64,000 nt of DNA. It comes from Flavobacterium sp. K5-23. GTDB lineage: Bacteria > Bacteroidota > Bacteroidia > Flavobacteriales > Flavobacteriaceae. Below are positions 5,914 through 15,367 of the stretch, piece after piece. The notes under the pieces are model-generated. The model ran no database searches. It worked only from the letters and a program-made list of their open reading frames with translations, and was not told the origin of the DNA. The DNA lies in contig NZ_CP056783.1 in assembly GCF_023278045.1 (NCBI RefSeq), positions 806,001-870,000 of the forward strand, written 5' to 3'. Position 1 is the first letter of the stretch. Each line of letters starts with the position of its first letter. A program made the position numbers and the translations under genes.

Positions 5914-8751
5914 TTATAAATTGATATAAAGATTTATGAAATAAGTACGGCCATAGCCATAAAAATATTTGTTCCCAAAAGAAGGTGTACCGCTGGAAAC
6001 GTCTTGATTTAACTTTCGGAAATTCGCGTTTCGTGCTTGCTCGTAACCTCCCGTTTTATAACTAACATCGAGTACATTATTAATACTCGCAAAAAACCCA
6101 ATGTTTTTCCCTTTGATACGCCAGGATTTTCCGCCTATAATATTTAAAAGTGCGACAGGATCAAATTTTTCTTGTTTTAATAATTCTGCTGCTCTTTCCT
6201 CTGTAGCTTCGGGGAAAAGGAAGCCACTGTTGGGATTCGTATAAAAACGATCGGTTCTTGAAATAGGTGACACGTCGATATAGGTATCTTTCAGGTAATT
6301 CATATTGGCAGCTATCCACCAGTACTTAGGGTCTCTGTATTCCAGTCCTACACTATAGGCTTGTTGAGGCATTCCGGCCTGCTTGTAATTTTTTAATGCC
6401 GCCGTTCCAAAATCAAACGTCGGTTTGCTGTTCTCCGGCGTAGCGAGGGCATCATTATTTATACTTACTTTGGGATTATTGCTATAGGTGAATTTTCCAT
6501 AAGCTGCAGATAAGGTTGATTTTAAAGTGGTGTTTATTTGGTATTCCATACTTAATTCTGCTCCCATGTTTTTCTTATCAAGCTTTGATAAAGTCTGGCT
6601 CACAAAAGCATTTGTATTGGTATAACCCGCGCCATTATCAAAAATACCTTCGGCATAAAAAAAGGAAGTTTTGACCGCATTTTTCATTGAAGTATAATAA
6701 GCGGTGAGTCGGGTTTTTAGTTTCGGAGAACGAAAAATATAACTCGCATCCAGACTGCTGATATTTTCACTATCGAGTCCGTTGGCAATAGAATTATTCA
6801 AGCGTGCATTTGGAAATGTGTTTCTTACCGTTGGAGCTTTGGTCGAATGAGCGCCATTAAAAGTCAACAACTGCTTTCCTGATAATTTATAAATTAAGCC
6901 TGCTTTGAAACCAAAATTTTCGAACACCACTTTCTCGCTTTTGCCAAAGGAGTTCTTTTCATATATCCCGTTTTGGAACAAGCCTTCCCTTTGATAAGTG
7001 GAGCTACTGAAATTTTGAGCCAAATAGAAATCAATCTTATTGTACGAAAACCTAAACTGTGTGAAGGCATCAAAAGTAGTCGCTACATAATTATAATTGT
7101 ATCCATAGGCGTCCCCAACAACCACTTGGCGATTAGGATTATTCAAATCAGATTGTGCCTGATTACCAGAATAAAAACCATCAATATCCTCGAAGTATCC
7201 ACCTCCTAATAAATCCAATACATTTTGATAATTATGGGATTTCAAATTCCGAAAAAGACCTCCGGCATTCAAAATTATATTATCAGTCAATTGTGTATTG
7301 AAAGTGGTATTTACTGCTATCGTTTTATCATCAGTACGGTCTTCGTATAAAACATATTTACTTTTTGCGGCTTCATAACCCGTTGGATTTCCATTGGAAT
7401 CTAATATTACATTTTGATTGGCTTGATACATTGCGTTCCAATCGATTTGAGGATTAGCCAAAAACAACAGCCTGCTTTTCTCGGCATTTTCATAATCAGG
7501 AATGAAGTTTCCGGGATATTCCCCTTTGTCTTTTTCGTAAAGCGAACTGAAATAGCTTGGTAACTTCCTGTAATTAGTTGGGTCGGGACTGTTGGCGTTT
7601 TGGAAATCAATGTTGGTGTTACCAATTTTCCCAAACTGATACATCACACTAGAATTAAGATTAGTGTGATCGTTAATTTTATAATAATGGTTCAACATAA
7701 AAATGGGTTCTTCGATGGTTTTCGTTCGGGCGTTCCGTTTTTTCCCGTTCTGCCATCCCCAGTACGAGTTGTACTTTTCACTTGTAAGTTCAGTTACTTC
7801 TGTGGTGTTTGGGGAGTTTTTGGCGCGGGTATTCGGAGTGTAAAATGCCGTGATATTCAACGAATGTTGCTCACTCAGCTTTTTTTCGATACTTATAAAA
7901 AAAGAATTCGCGTCATAACTAGTCCCTTCGAAATATCCTTCTTGAGCCATTCTTTTACCTGCTGAAACTACATAAGCCCAGCCCCGACTATTCATTCCGG
8001 ATGCATGCGTTCCCATCATGCGCCAACTATAATTAGTGTTTGTTCCGGAAAAGGTGATTCGGGAGCCCGTTCTATAATTAGAAGCTCGGGTATTGATTTG
8101 TTGGGTTCCCAGAATCCCTCCAAAAGTATAATCAGAGGCAGAGGTTCCTATTGTGAATTCCTGATTCCGAATGGCATCATTCAATCCGCCCCAATTGCCC
8201 CATTGCGGTCTGCCGTCATATAGTTTATTCATAGTCAAACCGTTTATCATCAACGTGGAATACTCACTGTCTAACCCCCGAATTCTAAATCGTGCCTGTC
8301 CCCAGTTGAATGCTGCCGCTTGCTGAAATGCATCTCTAGAAGATTGCAAAAGCCCAGAAGTACTCTCGGAACCGCTATTGTCATCACTTAAATCAGTTTC
8401 GAAAAGTCGGACCATTCCTAATTGCAGTTCAGTGGTTTGATCCTCCTCAAGAACCACCGTTCCTAAATCCAGCATTTGTCCCTCAATAATAAATATTGGA
8501 AACAATTCGTCCTTATAGCCTTGACTCCTTATAAGAACAAGCTGATCACCTACATCAATGTTCTCAATAGAAAAGACACCTTCTTTTGAAGTTAGTTGCA
8601 TCAAACTGGTATTTTGAATACTTACAACAACGTTTGTTAAGGGGTTTTGGGTTTTAGCTTCAATCACTTTTCCTGTAATACCAGTTGTGTTTTGGGCGCT
8701 TAAAAATCCTATAGGCAGTAATAGAAAAAGAATCAGACCAATATTTTTCAT
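5914..8751 (-). CDS. TonB-dependent receptor with carboxypeptidase-like regulatory domain
   Basis: About 945 residues from the chosen start. I chose the internal Met (cat at 8749-8751, MKNIGLILF) because it begins a clean signal peptide ending at LSAQ; an upstream Met would add 11 residues before it. Next come a CarboxypepD_reg-like beta domain (TGITGKVIEAKTQNPL), a plug (RFRIRGLDSEYSTLMINGL) and a long beta-barrel rich in Tyr and Asn ending in FINLYINL. It should import a large or scarce substrate across the outer membrane using TonB energy. The DUF5689 lipoprotein directly behind it is a likely partner. The substrate cannot be told from sequence. Confidence 0.9.
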   Translation of the reverse strand: MKNIGLILFLLLPIGFLSAQNTTGITGKVIEAKTQNPLTNVVVSIQNTSLMQLTSKEGVFSIENIDVGDQLVLIRSQGYKDELFPIFIIEGQMLDLGTVVLEEDQTTELQLGMVRLFETDLSDDNSGSESTSGLLQSSRDAFQQAAAFNWGQARFRIRGLDSEYSTLMINGLTMNKLYDGRPQWGNWGGLNDAIRNQEFTIGTSASDYTFGGILGTQQINTRASNYRTGSRITFSGTNTNYSWRMMGTHASGMNSRGWAYVVSAGKRMAQEGYFEGTSYDANSFFISIEKKLSEQHSLNITAFYTPNTRAKNSPNTTEVTELTSEKYNSYWGWQNGKKRNARTKTIEEPIFMLNHYYKINDHTNLNSSVMYQFGKIGNTNIDFQNANSPDPTNYRKLPSYFSSLYEKDKGEYPGNFIPDYENAEKSRLLFLANPQIDWNAMYQANQNVILDSNGNPTGYEAAKSKYVLYEDRTDDKTIAVNTTFNTQLTDNIILNAGGLFRNLKSHNYQNVLDLLGGGYFEDIDGFYSGNQAQSDLNNPNRQVVVGDAYGYNYNYVATTFDAFTQFRFSYNKIDFYLAQNFSSSTYQREGLFQNGIYEKNSFGKSEKVVFENFGFKAGLIYKLSGKQLLTFNGAHSTKAPTVRNTFPNARLNNSIANGLDSENISSLDASYIFRSPKLKTRLTAYYTSMKNAVKTSFFYAEGIFDNGAGYTNTNAFVSQTLSKLDKKNMGAELSMEYQINTTLKSTLSAAYGKFTYSNNPKVSINNDALATPENSKPTFDFGTAALKNYKQAGMPQQAYSVGLEYRDPKYWWIAANMNYLKDTYIDVSPISRTDRFYTNPNSGFLFPEATEERAAELLKQEKFDPVALLNIIGGKSWRIKGKNIGFFASINNVLDVSYKTGGYEQARNANFRKLNQDVSSGTPSFGNKYFYGYGRTYFINLYINL

Positions 8752-9215
8752 AGTTGTATTTATAGTTATAATAATAGAAGGCATCTTTGTAAATAGCCGC
8801 TAAAGTCATTTAAATTGCTTTTTTGGGCATAGAAAATGCTTCCTTATGGAATATTGAATCCGGAATAATAGGTTGCTGTTTTTGAAAATTTGGTGTAAAA
8901 CCAAATAATAGAAAGTCCTGGATAGTTATAAAGTGGTATTTAGGACACTTGTTGAGATCATAACAACTGATTGTTAAGACCTCACGGTTTAAATGTAGTA
9001 AAAAAACTACTGCAGTTGCGTTATAATTTGAAAATAAAACTAAAAAAAGAAATTTAAAAAGGGAATCCTCCAAATGGAGATAAAAGGCAATACAGAAAGC
9101 TAGAGTGAAAATGGTGATTATTAACAAACATTTATTACATCGTAAAAACTAAACCTTTATATATAAAATAGAAAACCTTACTTTTGTGCGTCATATTAAG
9201 AATCAAAATTAAAAA
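8752..9215. other. Intergenic region between divergent TonB receptor and rseP
   Basis: About 460 bases with no supported gene. A 105-codon minus-strand frame (8810-9127) lacks recognisable features and starts in the promoter region of rseP, so it was not called. The only motif seen is the -7 box for rseP at 9179-9186. The length would allow a small RNA or a regulated promoter for the receptor, but I see no direct sign of either. Confidence 0.4.
9179..9186 (+). promoter_or_regulatory. Putative -7 box for rseP
   Basis: TACTTTTG matches TAnnTTTG and lies 29 bases before the rseP start. No good -33 TTG is present at 19-21 bases upstream. Confidence 0.4.
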
Positions 9216-10559
9216 ATGGATATATTTATCAAGCTTTCTCAATTTTTATTGAGCTTATCATTACTGATTATACTTCACGAATTAGGGCATTTCATTCCTG
9301 CCAAGTTATTTAAAACCAGAGTCGAAAAATTCTATTTGTTTTTTGACGTTAAATATTCCCTTCTAAAAAAGAAAATTGGTGATACTGAATATGGTATTGG
9401 ATGGTTGCCTCTAGGTGGTTATGTAAAAATATCAGGAATGATCGATGAGAGTATGGACAAAGAGCAAATGGCTTTGCCACCACAACCTTGGGAGTTTCGT
9501 TCAAAGCCAGCTTATCAACGTTTGATTATTATGCTTGGTGGAGTTACGGTAAACTTCATTTTAGCGTTTATCATATATATTGGGATGGCATTTGCTTATG
9601 GCGATACGTATATTGCCATGGAGGATTTTAAGGATGGTTTTTTAATTGAAAACCCCGTGATGCAAAAAGCTGGTTTTAAAACAGCCGATAAAATCATTGC
9701 TGTTGACGGAGAAAAAATTACCAAATTTGATAATGAAATCACTATTAAAATTATTATGGCAAAACAGGTTCTTATCGAAAGAAACGGAGCTGAACAAACC
9801 ATAAAAATGCCTGCTGATTTTATTGATCAACTGTCAAAAATTGAAAAAGAACCTTTGCTTTCCAGGAGAATGCCATTTATTATTAGTGAAGTATCTGAAG
9901 GTTCTGTCAATACGGTTTTTGAACCAAAAGATTTAGTAATAGGTCTAAACGGTCAAAAAATTAAATATTTTGATGAAGTACAATCGATATTAGATAATAG
10001 CAAAGGAAAAACTATTTCTGCGACTATTTTACGCGATCAAAAAGAACAAGAAATTCAAATTGCTGTAAACAACAAAGGAAAATTGGGAGTTATTCAAGGA
10101 GGTTTAAGCAATTCCGCTATGGAAAAACTGGGATACTATAAAGTAAGCAAGCAAGAATTTGGATTCATGGAATCAATTCCTGTAGGGATAACAAAAGGAA
10201 AAGACCAGTTAGTGGGTTACGGAAAACAACTGAAGATGATTTTCAGCCCAAGTACGGGTGCATATAAACAAGTAGGTGGTTTTAAAGCCATATTTGATAT
10301 TTTCCCAAGTTCATGGAGCTGGGAAGTATTCTGGAACATCACGGCATTATTATCAATTATGTTGGGAGTAATGAACTTATTGCCTATTCCAGCACTTGAT
10401 GGAGGTCATGTAATGTTTTTATTATACGAAATTGTTAGTGGTAAAAAGCCAAGTGACAAATTCCTTGAAAACGCTCAAATGGTTGGTTTTGTTTTACTTA
10501 TAACGCTATTATTATTTGCAAATGGAAACGACATATACAAGTCAATTGTAGGGAAATAA
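9216..10559 (+). CDS. rseP: RIP metalloprotease RseP (site-2 protease)
   Basis: 447 residues, the usual length. It is an inner-membrane zinc protease that cuts membrane-spanning substrates such as anti-sigma factors and signal-peptide remnants. The zinc motif HELGH lies at 21-25 in the first membrane helix, and the third ligand is in LPIPALDGG (Asp395). Between them are one or two PDZ regions; GLNGQKIKYFDEVQ is typical of a PDZ core. Four hydrophobic segments fit the family topology. It is monocistronic here: a promoter box precedes it and the tRNA-Asn unit follows with its own promoter. dxr, often a neighbour in other bacteria, is absent. Confidence 0.95.
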   Translation: MDIFIKLSQFLLSLSLLIILHELGHFIPAKLFKTRVEKFYLFFDVKYSLLKKKIGDTEYGIGWLPLGGYVKISGMIDESMDKEQMALPPQPWEFRSKPAYQRLIIMLGGVTVNFILAFIIYIGMAFAYGDTYIAMEDFKDGFLIENPVMQKAGFKTADKIIAVDGEKITKFDNEITIKIIMAKQVLIERNGAEQTIKMPADFIDQLSKIEKEPLLSRRMPFIISEVSEGSVNTVFEPKDLVIGLNGQKIKYFDEVQSILDNSKGKTISATILRDQKEQEIQIAVNNKGKLGVIQGGLSNSAMEKLGYYKVSKQEFGFMESIPVGITKGKDQLVGYGKQLKMIFSPSTGAYKQVGGFKAIFDIFPSSWSWEVFWNITALLSIMLGVMNLLPIPALDGGHVMFLLYEIVSGKKPSDKFLENAQMVGFVLLITLLLFANGNDIYKSIVGK

Positions 10560-10587
10560 AAAAAACAAAAAAAAGTTTAATTTTTGC

Positions 10588-10617
10588 TTGCAGAAATCAA
10601 ATTAACCCCTATCTTTG
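10588..10617 (+). promoter_or_regulatory. Promoter of first tRNA-Asn unit
   Basis: TTG at 10588-10590 and TATCTTTG at 10610-10617 have a 19-base spacer, a close fit to the Bacteroidota TTG-N19-TAnnTTTG promoter. It lies about 80 bases before the tRNA. The second tRNA-Asn copy has the same -7 box and the same GCACC just after it. Confidence 0.65.
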
Positions 10618-10699
10618 CACCGCTTTACAACTGAAACAAACATCATAATAAAGCACCAAAACAAGATTAAAAAGTTCTTATATATAAAAATATACAGTT

Positions 10700-10773
10700 T
10701 CCTTCTTAGCTCAGTTGGTTAGAGCATCTGACTGTTAATCAGAGGGTCCTTGGTTCGAGCCCAAGAGAGGGAG
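10700..10773 (+). tRNA. tRNA-Asn (anticodon GTT), copy 1
   Basis: 74 bases with a full cloverleaf. The acceptor stem is TCCTTCT with AGAGGGA (one G-T pair), the anticodon stem TCTGA/TCAGA, and the loop CTGTTAA puts GTT at 10734-10736. The T arm is CTTGG-TTCGAGC-CCAAG and the discriminator base is G. CCA is not encoded. The gene is identical to the copy at 12751-12824. Confidence 0.97.
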
Positions 10774-10783
10774 CTTTTTAAAA

Positions 10784-10811
10784 GCCTGACAGCAATGTCG
10801 GGCTTTTTTTT
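10784..10811 (+). terminator. Terminator of first tRNA-Asn unit
   Basis: GCCTGACA (10784-10791) pairs with TGTCGGGC (10796-10803) around a GCAA tetraloop, followed by eight T. The tip ACA-GCAA-TGT is identical to the tip of the terminator behind the second tRNA-Asn, while the lower stems differ. Confidence 0.9.
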
Positions 10812-11192
10812 GCTTTAAACTGAACGAAAAAACAAGAGTTGCTCGCGGTTTTATATTTTTGTTATTAAAAAATTGACAAATTGAACTTAGTATCTATTCA
10901 ATATAAATAACCATCAAACTACTACTTTACAATATCTAAAATAGTTGTTGACAAGAAACTTTTTAAAAGCGTAACTTTACGTTTAAACAGTGTCCAATGC
11001 AAACGGATCGAATGGAAGTTTCTTGAGTTTTTCTTTAGGTTCGATTTCTACTTTGAAATAGGGTATAGAGCATCAATATTGACGGTCACTTTTTAACTGG
11101 AAACTCAAGTCCTACCAGTATTTATAAAACCATTCTTTAAAGTTGGTTTACTTTTTTAATATCTTTATTATCAATTAAAAAAGAGTACGGCC
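10812..11192. other. Intergenic region before the sugar dehydrogenase
   Basis: About 380 bases, no gene seen. A promoter-like pair lies at 10948-10950 (TTG) and 10972-10979 (TAACTTTA, one mismatch to the -7 consensus) with a 21-base spacer. If it serves the dehydrogenase, the leader would be about 200 bases. No riboswitch fold was recognised. Confidence 0.35.
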
Positions 11193-12308
11193 ATGAAAAA
11201 AATTGCACCACTACTATTTCTATGCTTTTTTATAAGCTGTAACTCACAAGTAAAGCAAAACGATGTCGCGCTCAAGGACGAAGTACAAAACTATACTTTT
11301 AAAACCATAGCATCTGGAATTTCTATCCCTTGGGGAATGACTTGGCTTCCGGATGGCTCTATGCTAATCACTGAAAAAAGCGGGGTATTGTACCATTCTA
11401 AAAACGGTATAAAAACCGAAATTAAAAACGTCCCCGAAGTTTACAACCGTGGTCAGGGAGGATTACTTGATATCGCAACACATCCACAATACGTTAAAAA
11501 TGGCTGGATATACATCAGCTATTCCTCCGCAGAAGAAGGGGGAAAAGGAGGCAACACCAAACTGATAAGAGCAAAACTCCAAAACGAAAGCCTAATCCAG
11601 ATTGAATCCATATACAAATGCTCCCCAAACACCACTGCAGGACAGCATTTTGGCTCCCGAATCGTTTTTGACAATGAAGGCTATTTGTATTTTTCAGTGG
11701 GAGAACGCGGAGAGGAATTCGTAAACCCGCAAGACATCAATCGTGATAACGGCAAAATATACCGTTTACATGACGACGGTCGTATCCCAAAAGACAATCC
11801 GTTTGTGGGTAAAAAGGGGGCGAAAGAGGCAATATATACTTATGGAAACCGTAATCCACAAGGACTGGCGAAACATCCTGTTACCGGCGAAATTTGGGAA
11901 CACGAACATGGACCTAAAGGCGGTGATGAAATCAATGTTTTAAAAAAAGCCGCAAATTATGGGTGGCCAGTGGTAACCTACGGCATCGACTATGACAACA
12001 CTACCATAAGTAAAGTGCAGGAAAAACCGGGAATTGAAAATCCTATTTATTATTGGACTCCATCCATCGCCCCTTGCGGAATGACATTCGTTACCAGCGA
12101 TAAATATCCTGATTGGAAAGGCCATTTACTGGTAGGTTCCCTAAAATTCCAATATCTGGAATTACTGAAATTGCAAGGTAAAAAAGTGATAGGCCGACAA
12201 AAAATAGCCGCCGACATAGGTCGTTTGCGGAACGTGGCACAAGGACCTGACGGTTATATCTATATGGCTGTGGAAGGAAAAGGCATCATTAAAATAATAC
12301 CGAATTAA
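11193..12308 (+). CDS. PQQ-dependent sugar dehydrogenase (aldose sugar dehydrogenase family) lipoprotein
   Basis: 371 residues. A lipobox (FISC, Cys16) marks a periplasmic or outer-membrane lipoprotein. The remainder is a six-bladed propeller of the soluble glucose/sorbosone dehydrogenase family: IPWGMTWLPDG, LDIATHPQY, YGNRNPQGLA, EIWEHEHGPKGGDEIN and NYGWPV are all present. These enzymes oxidise aldoses using PQQ, which must be made or taken up. The conserved His of HGPKGGDE fits cofactor or substrate binding. The gene lies alone between the two tRNA-Asn units. No PQQ biosynthesis gene is in the window, so the cofactor source is unknown. Confidence 0.87.
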   Translation: MKKIAPLLFLCFFISCNSQVKQNDVALKDEVQNYTFKTIASGISIPWGMTWLPDGSMLITEKSGVLYHSKNGIKTEIKNVPEVYNRGQGGLLDIATHPQYVKNGWIYISYSSAEEGGKGGNTKLIRAKLQNESLIQIESIYKCSPNTTAGQHFGSRIVFDNEGYLYFSVGERGEEFVNPQDINRDNGKIYRLHDDGRIPKDNPFVGKKGAKEAIYTYGNRNPQGLAKHPVTGEIWEHEHGPKGGDEINVLKKAANYGWPVVTYGIDYDNTTISKVQEKPGIENPIYYWTPSIAPCGMTFVTSDKYPDWKGHLLVGSLKFQYLELLKLQGKKVIGRQKIAADIGRLRNVAQGPDGYIYMAVEGKGIIKIIPN

Positions 12309-12635
12309 CAAATTTAACTGCTTCAATTTTAATTTGAAGAGTGCTAATGCTGCAAGTGTTCTTCCTTATTTCTTATCGAAGTTTATATCAATTCGACAAA
12401 AAAATAATTATCTAAATCCTCTTTGTTTCCGGATACCTTTGTGTATTTATTTAAGATTGATATGTCGTTAAAAGGTTGCTCTTGAAGTAAGACGAAATAG
12501 TTATAAGATGCTTTTGAAAAATATTTTCTAAAATCTTAATCGCCGGATCCATTCATTTGCTGAATATAAATTTATGAGCAAATTCCGGGTTTATTTATCA
12601 CTTGAAAATTTTCATTTAAAGAAAGGGCTTAATAT
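12309..12635. other. Intergenic region before the second tRNA-Asn
   Basis: About 330 bases without a supported gene. A weak A/T stem-loop (CTTCAA with TTTGAAG) lies about 20 bases behind the dehydrogenase stop but has no T run. Nothing else stands out. Confidence 0.35.
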
Positions 12636-12665
12636 TTTGAAAATTCAAATTTAGTCCTATCTTTG
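12636..12665 (+). promoter_or_regulatory. Promoter of second tRNA-Asn unit
   Basis: TTTG at 12636-12639 and TATCTTTG at 12658-12665 have an 18-base spacer. The -7 box is followed by CACCTCTTTACCGCTGAAACA, close to the leader of the first tRNA-Asn unit. The last 45 bases before the tRNA differ at only two positions between the copies. Confidence 0.65.
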
Positions 12666-12750
12666 CACCTCTTTACCGCTGAAACAGGCTTCGTTTCTAA
12701 AGTAATAAAAAACAAGATCAAAAAGTTCTTACATATAAAAATATACAGTT

Positions 12751-12824
12751 TCCTTCTTAGCTCAGTTGGTTAGAGCATCTGACTGTTAATCAGAGGGTCC
12801 TTGGTTCGAGCCCAAGAGAGGGAG
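12751..12824 (+). tRNA. tRNA-Asn (anticodon GTT), copy 2
   Basis: Identical in sequence to the tRNA at 10700-10773, with the anticodon GTT at 12785-12787 and no encoded CCA. It has its own promoter and terminator. Confidence 0.97.
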
Positions 12825-12834
12825 CTTTTTAAAA

Positions 12835-12865
12835 AGACTTTACAGCAATGTAAGGTCTTTTTTTT
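12835..12865 (+). terminator. Terminator of second tRNA-Asn unit
   Basis: AGACTTTACA (12835-12844) pairs with TGTAAGGTCT (12849-12858) around a GCAA tetraloop and is followed by seven T. The lower stem differs from that of the first unit but is fully paired. Confidence 0.9.
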
Positions 12866-13052
12866 GCTTAAAAGTGAAGAGTAAGATTGCTTACAAAAGC
12901 TTTAGAGGCGAAATAAGATCTTGTCTACTAACAAGTTATTATAGAATAATGAGAACTAAGGCAATCCCCTTTTTAAAAGAAAGGTATAATTAAAATCAAT
13001 TGAATACGCACACCAAGCGAGTTTAAAGATTAACCAGTACTTGATGGTTTTT

Positions 13053-15125
13053 TTAAGCAGTCTTTTTTTGTTCTTTGGTGTTAATGTATAATGGCAATGT
13101 AAACTTAAATTCGCTTCCAACATTGACAATACTCTGAACCCAAATTTTACCTCCTTGTTTTTCAATAAAATCTTTACACAAAACTAATCCCAGTCCCGAT
13201 CCGTTTTCATTTGCAGTTCCTTCTTTAGAAACATTATAATCAACCCTAAATAAACCTTCGACTTCTACCATCGTCATACCTACTCCATTATCCTTGATAG
13301 TTATCTCCACAAAATTATCTGCTATTTTAGAAGTTACCAAAATTTCACCTTTTGAATGAGTGAATTTTATAGCATTCGAAATCAAATTTCGTAGAACAGT
13401 ACCCAGCATATCTTCATCAGCCTTAACATAAATGTTATTTTCAACGTTAATTAGTACAGATACTTTTTTATACAATGCCTGAATTTCCAATAGCTTTACT
13501 TCATCCTTTAGGAGACTAAAAAGGTTGATTTTTTTAGTCTTAAGAATTTTTTCTTGATTTATTGCCCAAATAAATAACCCATTCAAAATGGAAGACGCTT
13601 TATTAGCTGAGTTTTTTATTGTTGTTAAAAACAACATTCTTTCCTCCTCATCACTCCCGGCACCGTCTTCAATCATAAGATCTGTAAATCCTTCAATTGA
13701 ACTTAACGGGTTTTTTAAATCGTGTGCCAAAATTTTAAAAAGTTTGTCTTTTGTACTGTTTAAATCTTTTAAGCGATCGTGTTGAGTTTGAATTTCATCT
13801 TTCATTTTTACAACTTGCTCGCTTTTATAGGCTAATAATTTATACGTTTTTCTTTTAGCTCTTTGTTGGAATATTAAAAAAACAATAAAAATTATAGAAA
13901 GAATAGATGTTACTATAAAAAAGGAACTTAATCTGTTTTTGTATTCTAATTTTAAGCGATTGTTTTCGTTTTTTATAGTCAATTCATTTATGGTAGATTG
14001 ATTTGATTCCAAGTCATTTAATGCTTGGAAAAAATGAGCTTTTTCAGTGTTGTCTTGCAATAACATACTGTCCTTAATTGCTATATATTGATTTTTAAAC
14101 TTCAAAGCCATTTGAAAATCGTTGCTATCTTCATAAACCTTAGATAAGGTCAACAAACTTTCTGACTGAATTCCCAAATCGTTAATTTCAACAGCAATTT
14201 TCAAACTTTTGTTTGCATAATCCACTGTTTCTTTGAAATTATTTTGTGCTTTTTTGATATTAGCAATATTCGAATAAATTATAGAAGTTAAACCCAAATC
14301 ATTAATATCTTGGGAAAGAGCCAATGCTTTTTCAAAATAATCCAGTGCGTAGTTGTATTTTTTTAAAACAATATAACAGTCTCCAATATTATTGTAATTT
14401 GTGGCAATGCCATACTTGTCCTTTAATCTTATTAAAATCACATTAGACTTATTGTAATATTCTAATCCTTTATCAAAATCGCCATTATCAGAAACCGCGT
14501 TAGCTAGATTCGTATAACTGTCAGCAATTCCTAATTCATTATTATTTTTTTTATATAATGAAAAAGATTTAGTGAAATATTTAATTGAAATGTCATATTG
14601 TTTCTTTAGATAATATATGTTTCCAATTCCCGAATAAACTTTTGCCGAACCAATTTCGTCGCCTATTTGCTGGTAGTGTTTTAAAGCCTTTAAAAAATGT
14701 TTAAAAGCTTTGTCATAAGAATATAAATAACTGTAATTCTTACCGATGTAATCATTGATTAACCCAGTTTTTTTATGGTTTTTTAATTCTTCGAATAGCA
14801 AATCCGCTTCATTAAAAAATTTAATAGCTTTAACATATTTGTAATTATTATGAAAAAAAAGTCCTTGACTATATAAAACTTCGGCGACATCCTTAGTGGA
14901 ATTTAAAGAATGAGCAATTTCAATTGCCTTGTTAAATTGATATGAAGCAGAATCAACGTTTTGAATAGAATATGAATTTGCTTTTTTTAAATGAAAAGAT
15001 ATTCTACTACTGTCACTGGAATTAATTTGAGTCTTGGTTGTTACAACATCCTTTTTTAAAGCACTTTGTCCAAGAGCTAAAGAAAAGTTTATAAAAATCA
15101 ATATGCCTAAAAACCAATTTTTCAT
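13053..15125 (-). CDS. TPR-repeat sensor histidine kinase
   Basis: About 690 residues from the chosen start (cat at 15123-15125, MKNWFLGIL), which begins a signal peptide ending near ALGQ; an upstream Met would add 11 residues before it. A periplasmic array of TPR-like repeats (residues of about 80-350) is followed by one membrane helix (FFIVTSILSIIFIVFLIF), a coiled linker, a HisKA domain with the phosphoacceptor in LAHDLKNP (His468), and a HATPase domain with LISNAIKF, DNGVGM and GSGLGL. It autophosphorylates on His and passes phosphate to a response regulator. No receiver domain or regulator gene is adjacent, so it is an orphan. The ligand is unknown. Confidence 0.9.
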   Translation of the reverse strand: MKNWFLGILIFINFSLALGQSALKKDVVTTKTQINSSDSSRISFHLKKANSYSIQNVDSASYQFNKAIEIAHSLNSTKDVAEVLYSQGLFFHNNYKYVKAIKFFNEADLLFEELKNHKKTGLINDYIGKNYSYLYSYDKAFKHFLKALKHYQQIGDEIGSAKVYSGIGNIYYLKKQYDISIKYFTKSFSLYKKNNNELGIADSYTNLANAVSDNGDFDKGLEYYNKSNVILIRLKDKYGIATNYNNIGDCYIVLKKYNYALDYFEKALALSQDINDLGLTSIIYSNIANIKKAQNNFKETVDYANKSLKIAVEINDLGIQSESLLTLSKVYEDSNDFQMALKFKNQYIAIKDSMLLQDNTEKAHFFQALNDLESNQSTINELTIKNENNRLKLEYKNRLSSFFIVTSILSIIFIVFLIFQQRAKRKTYKLLAYKSEQVVKMKDEIQTQHDRLKDLNSTKDKLFKILAHDLKNPLSSIEGFTDLMIEDGAGSDEEERMLFLTTIKNSANKASSILNGLFIWAINQEKILKTKKINLFSLLKDEVKLLEIQALYKKVSVLINVENNIYVKADEDMLGTVLRNLISNAIKFTHSKGEILVTSKIADNFVEITIKDNGVGMTMVEVEGLFRVDYNVSKEGTANENGSGLGLVLCKDFIEKQGGKIWVQSIVNVGSEFKFTLPLYINTKEQKKTA

Positions 15126-15367
15126 ATAGGTTGTTTTTATACTTGTGGGGACAAACATAATTACTTCAATAATTTGTAAATATAATGCTAATTATCAAGT
15201 TTTTACTACTATATCATTATTAAATAAATTTCAAAATTTAAAGTAAAAAAAATCTCTTTTGCTTTTTTACTGGAAAAGGCAAAACATTAACAAAATCAAA
15301 ACATTTCTCCACTATCTTTCTGTTTATAAATACTTTACCTTTACTATTGAGATAAACAGCATGGGTT

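Noticed and set aside
7600-7965. 121-codon plus-strand frame inside the TonB receptor gene
   Set aside because: It is antisense to a strongly supported receptor gene and has no recognisable domain.
8810-9127. 105-codon reading frame on the minus strand between the TonB receptor and rseP
   Set aside because: Composition looks random (hydrophobic start, then mixed residues). No family pattern was recognised, and it lies in promoter space.
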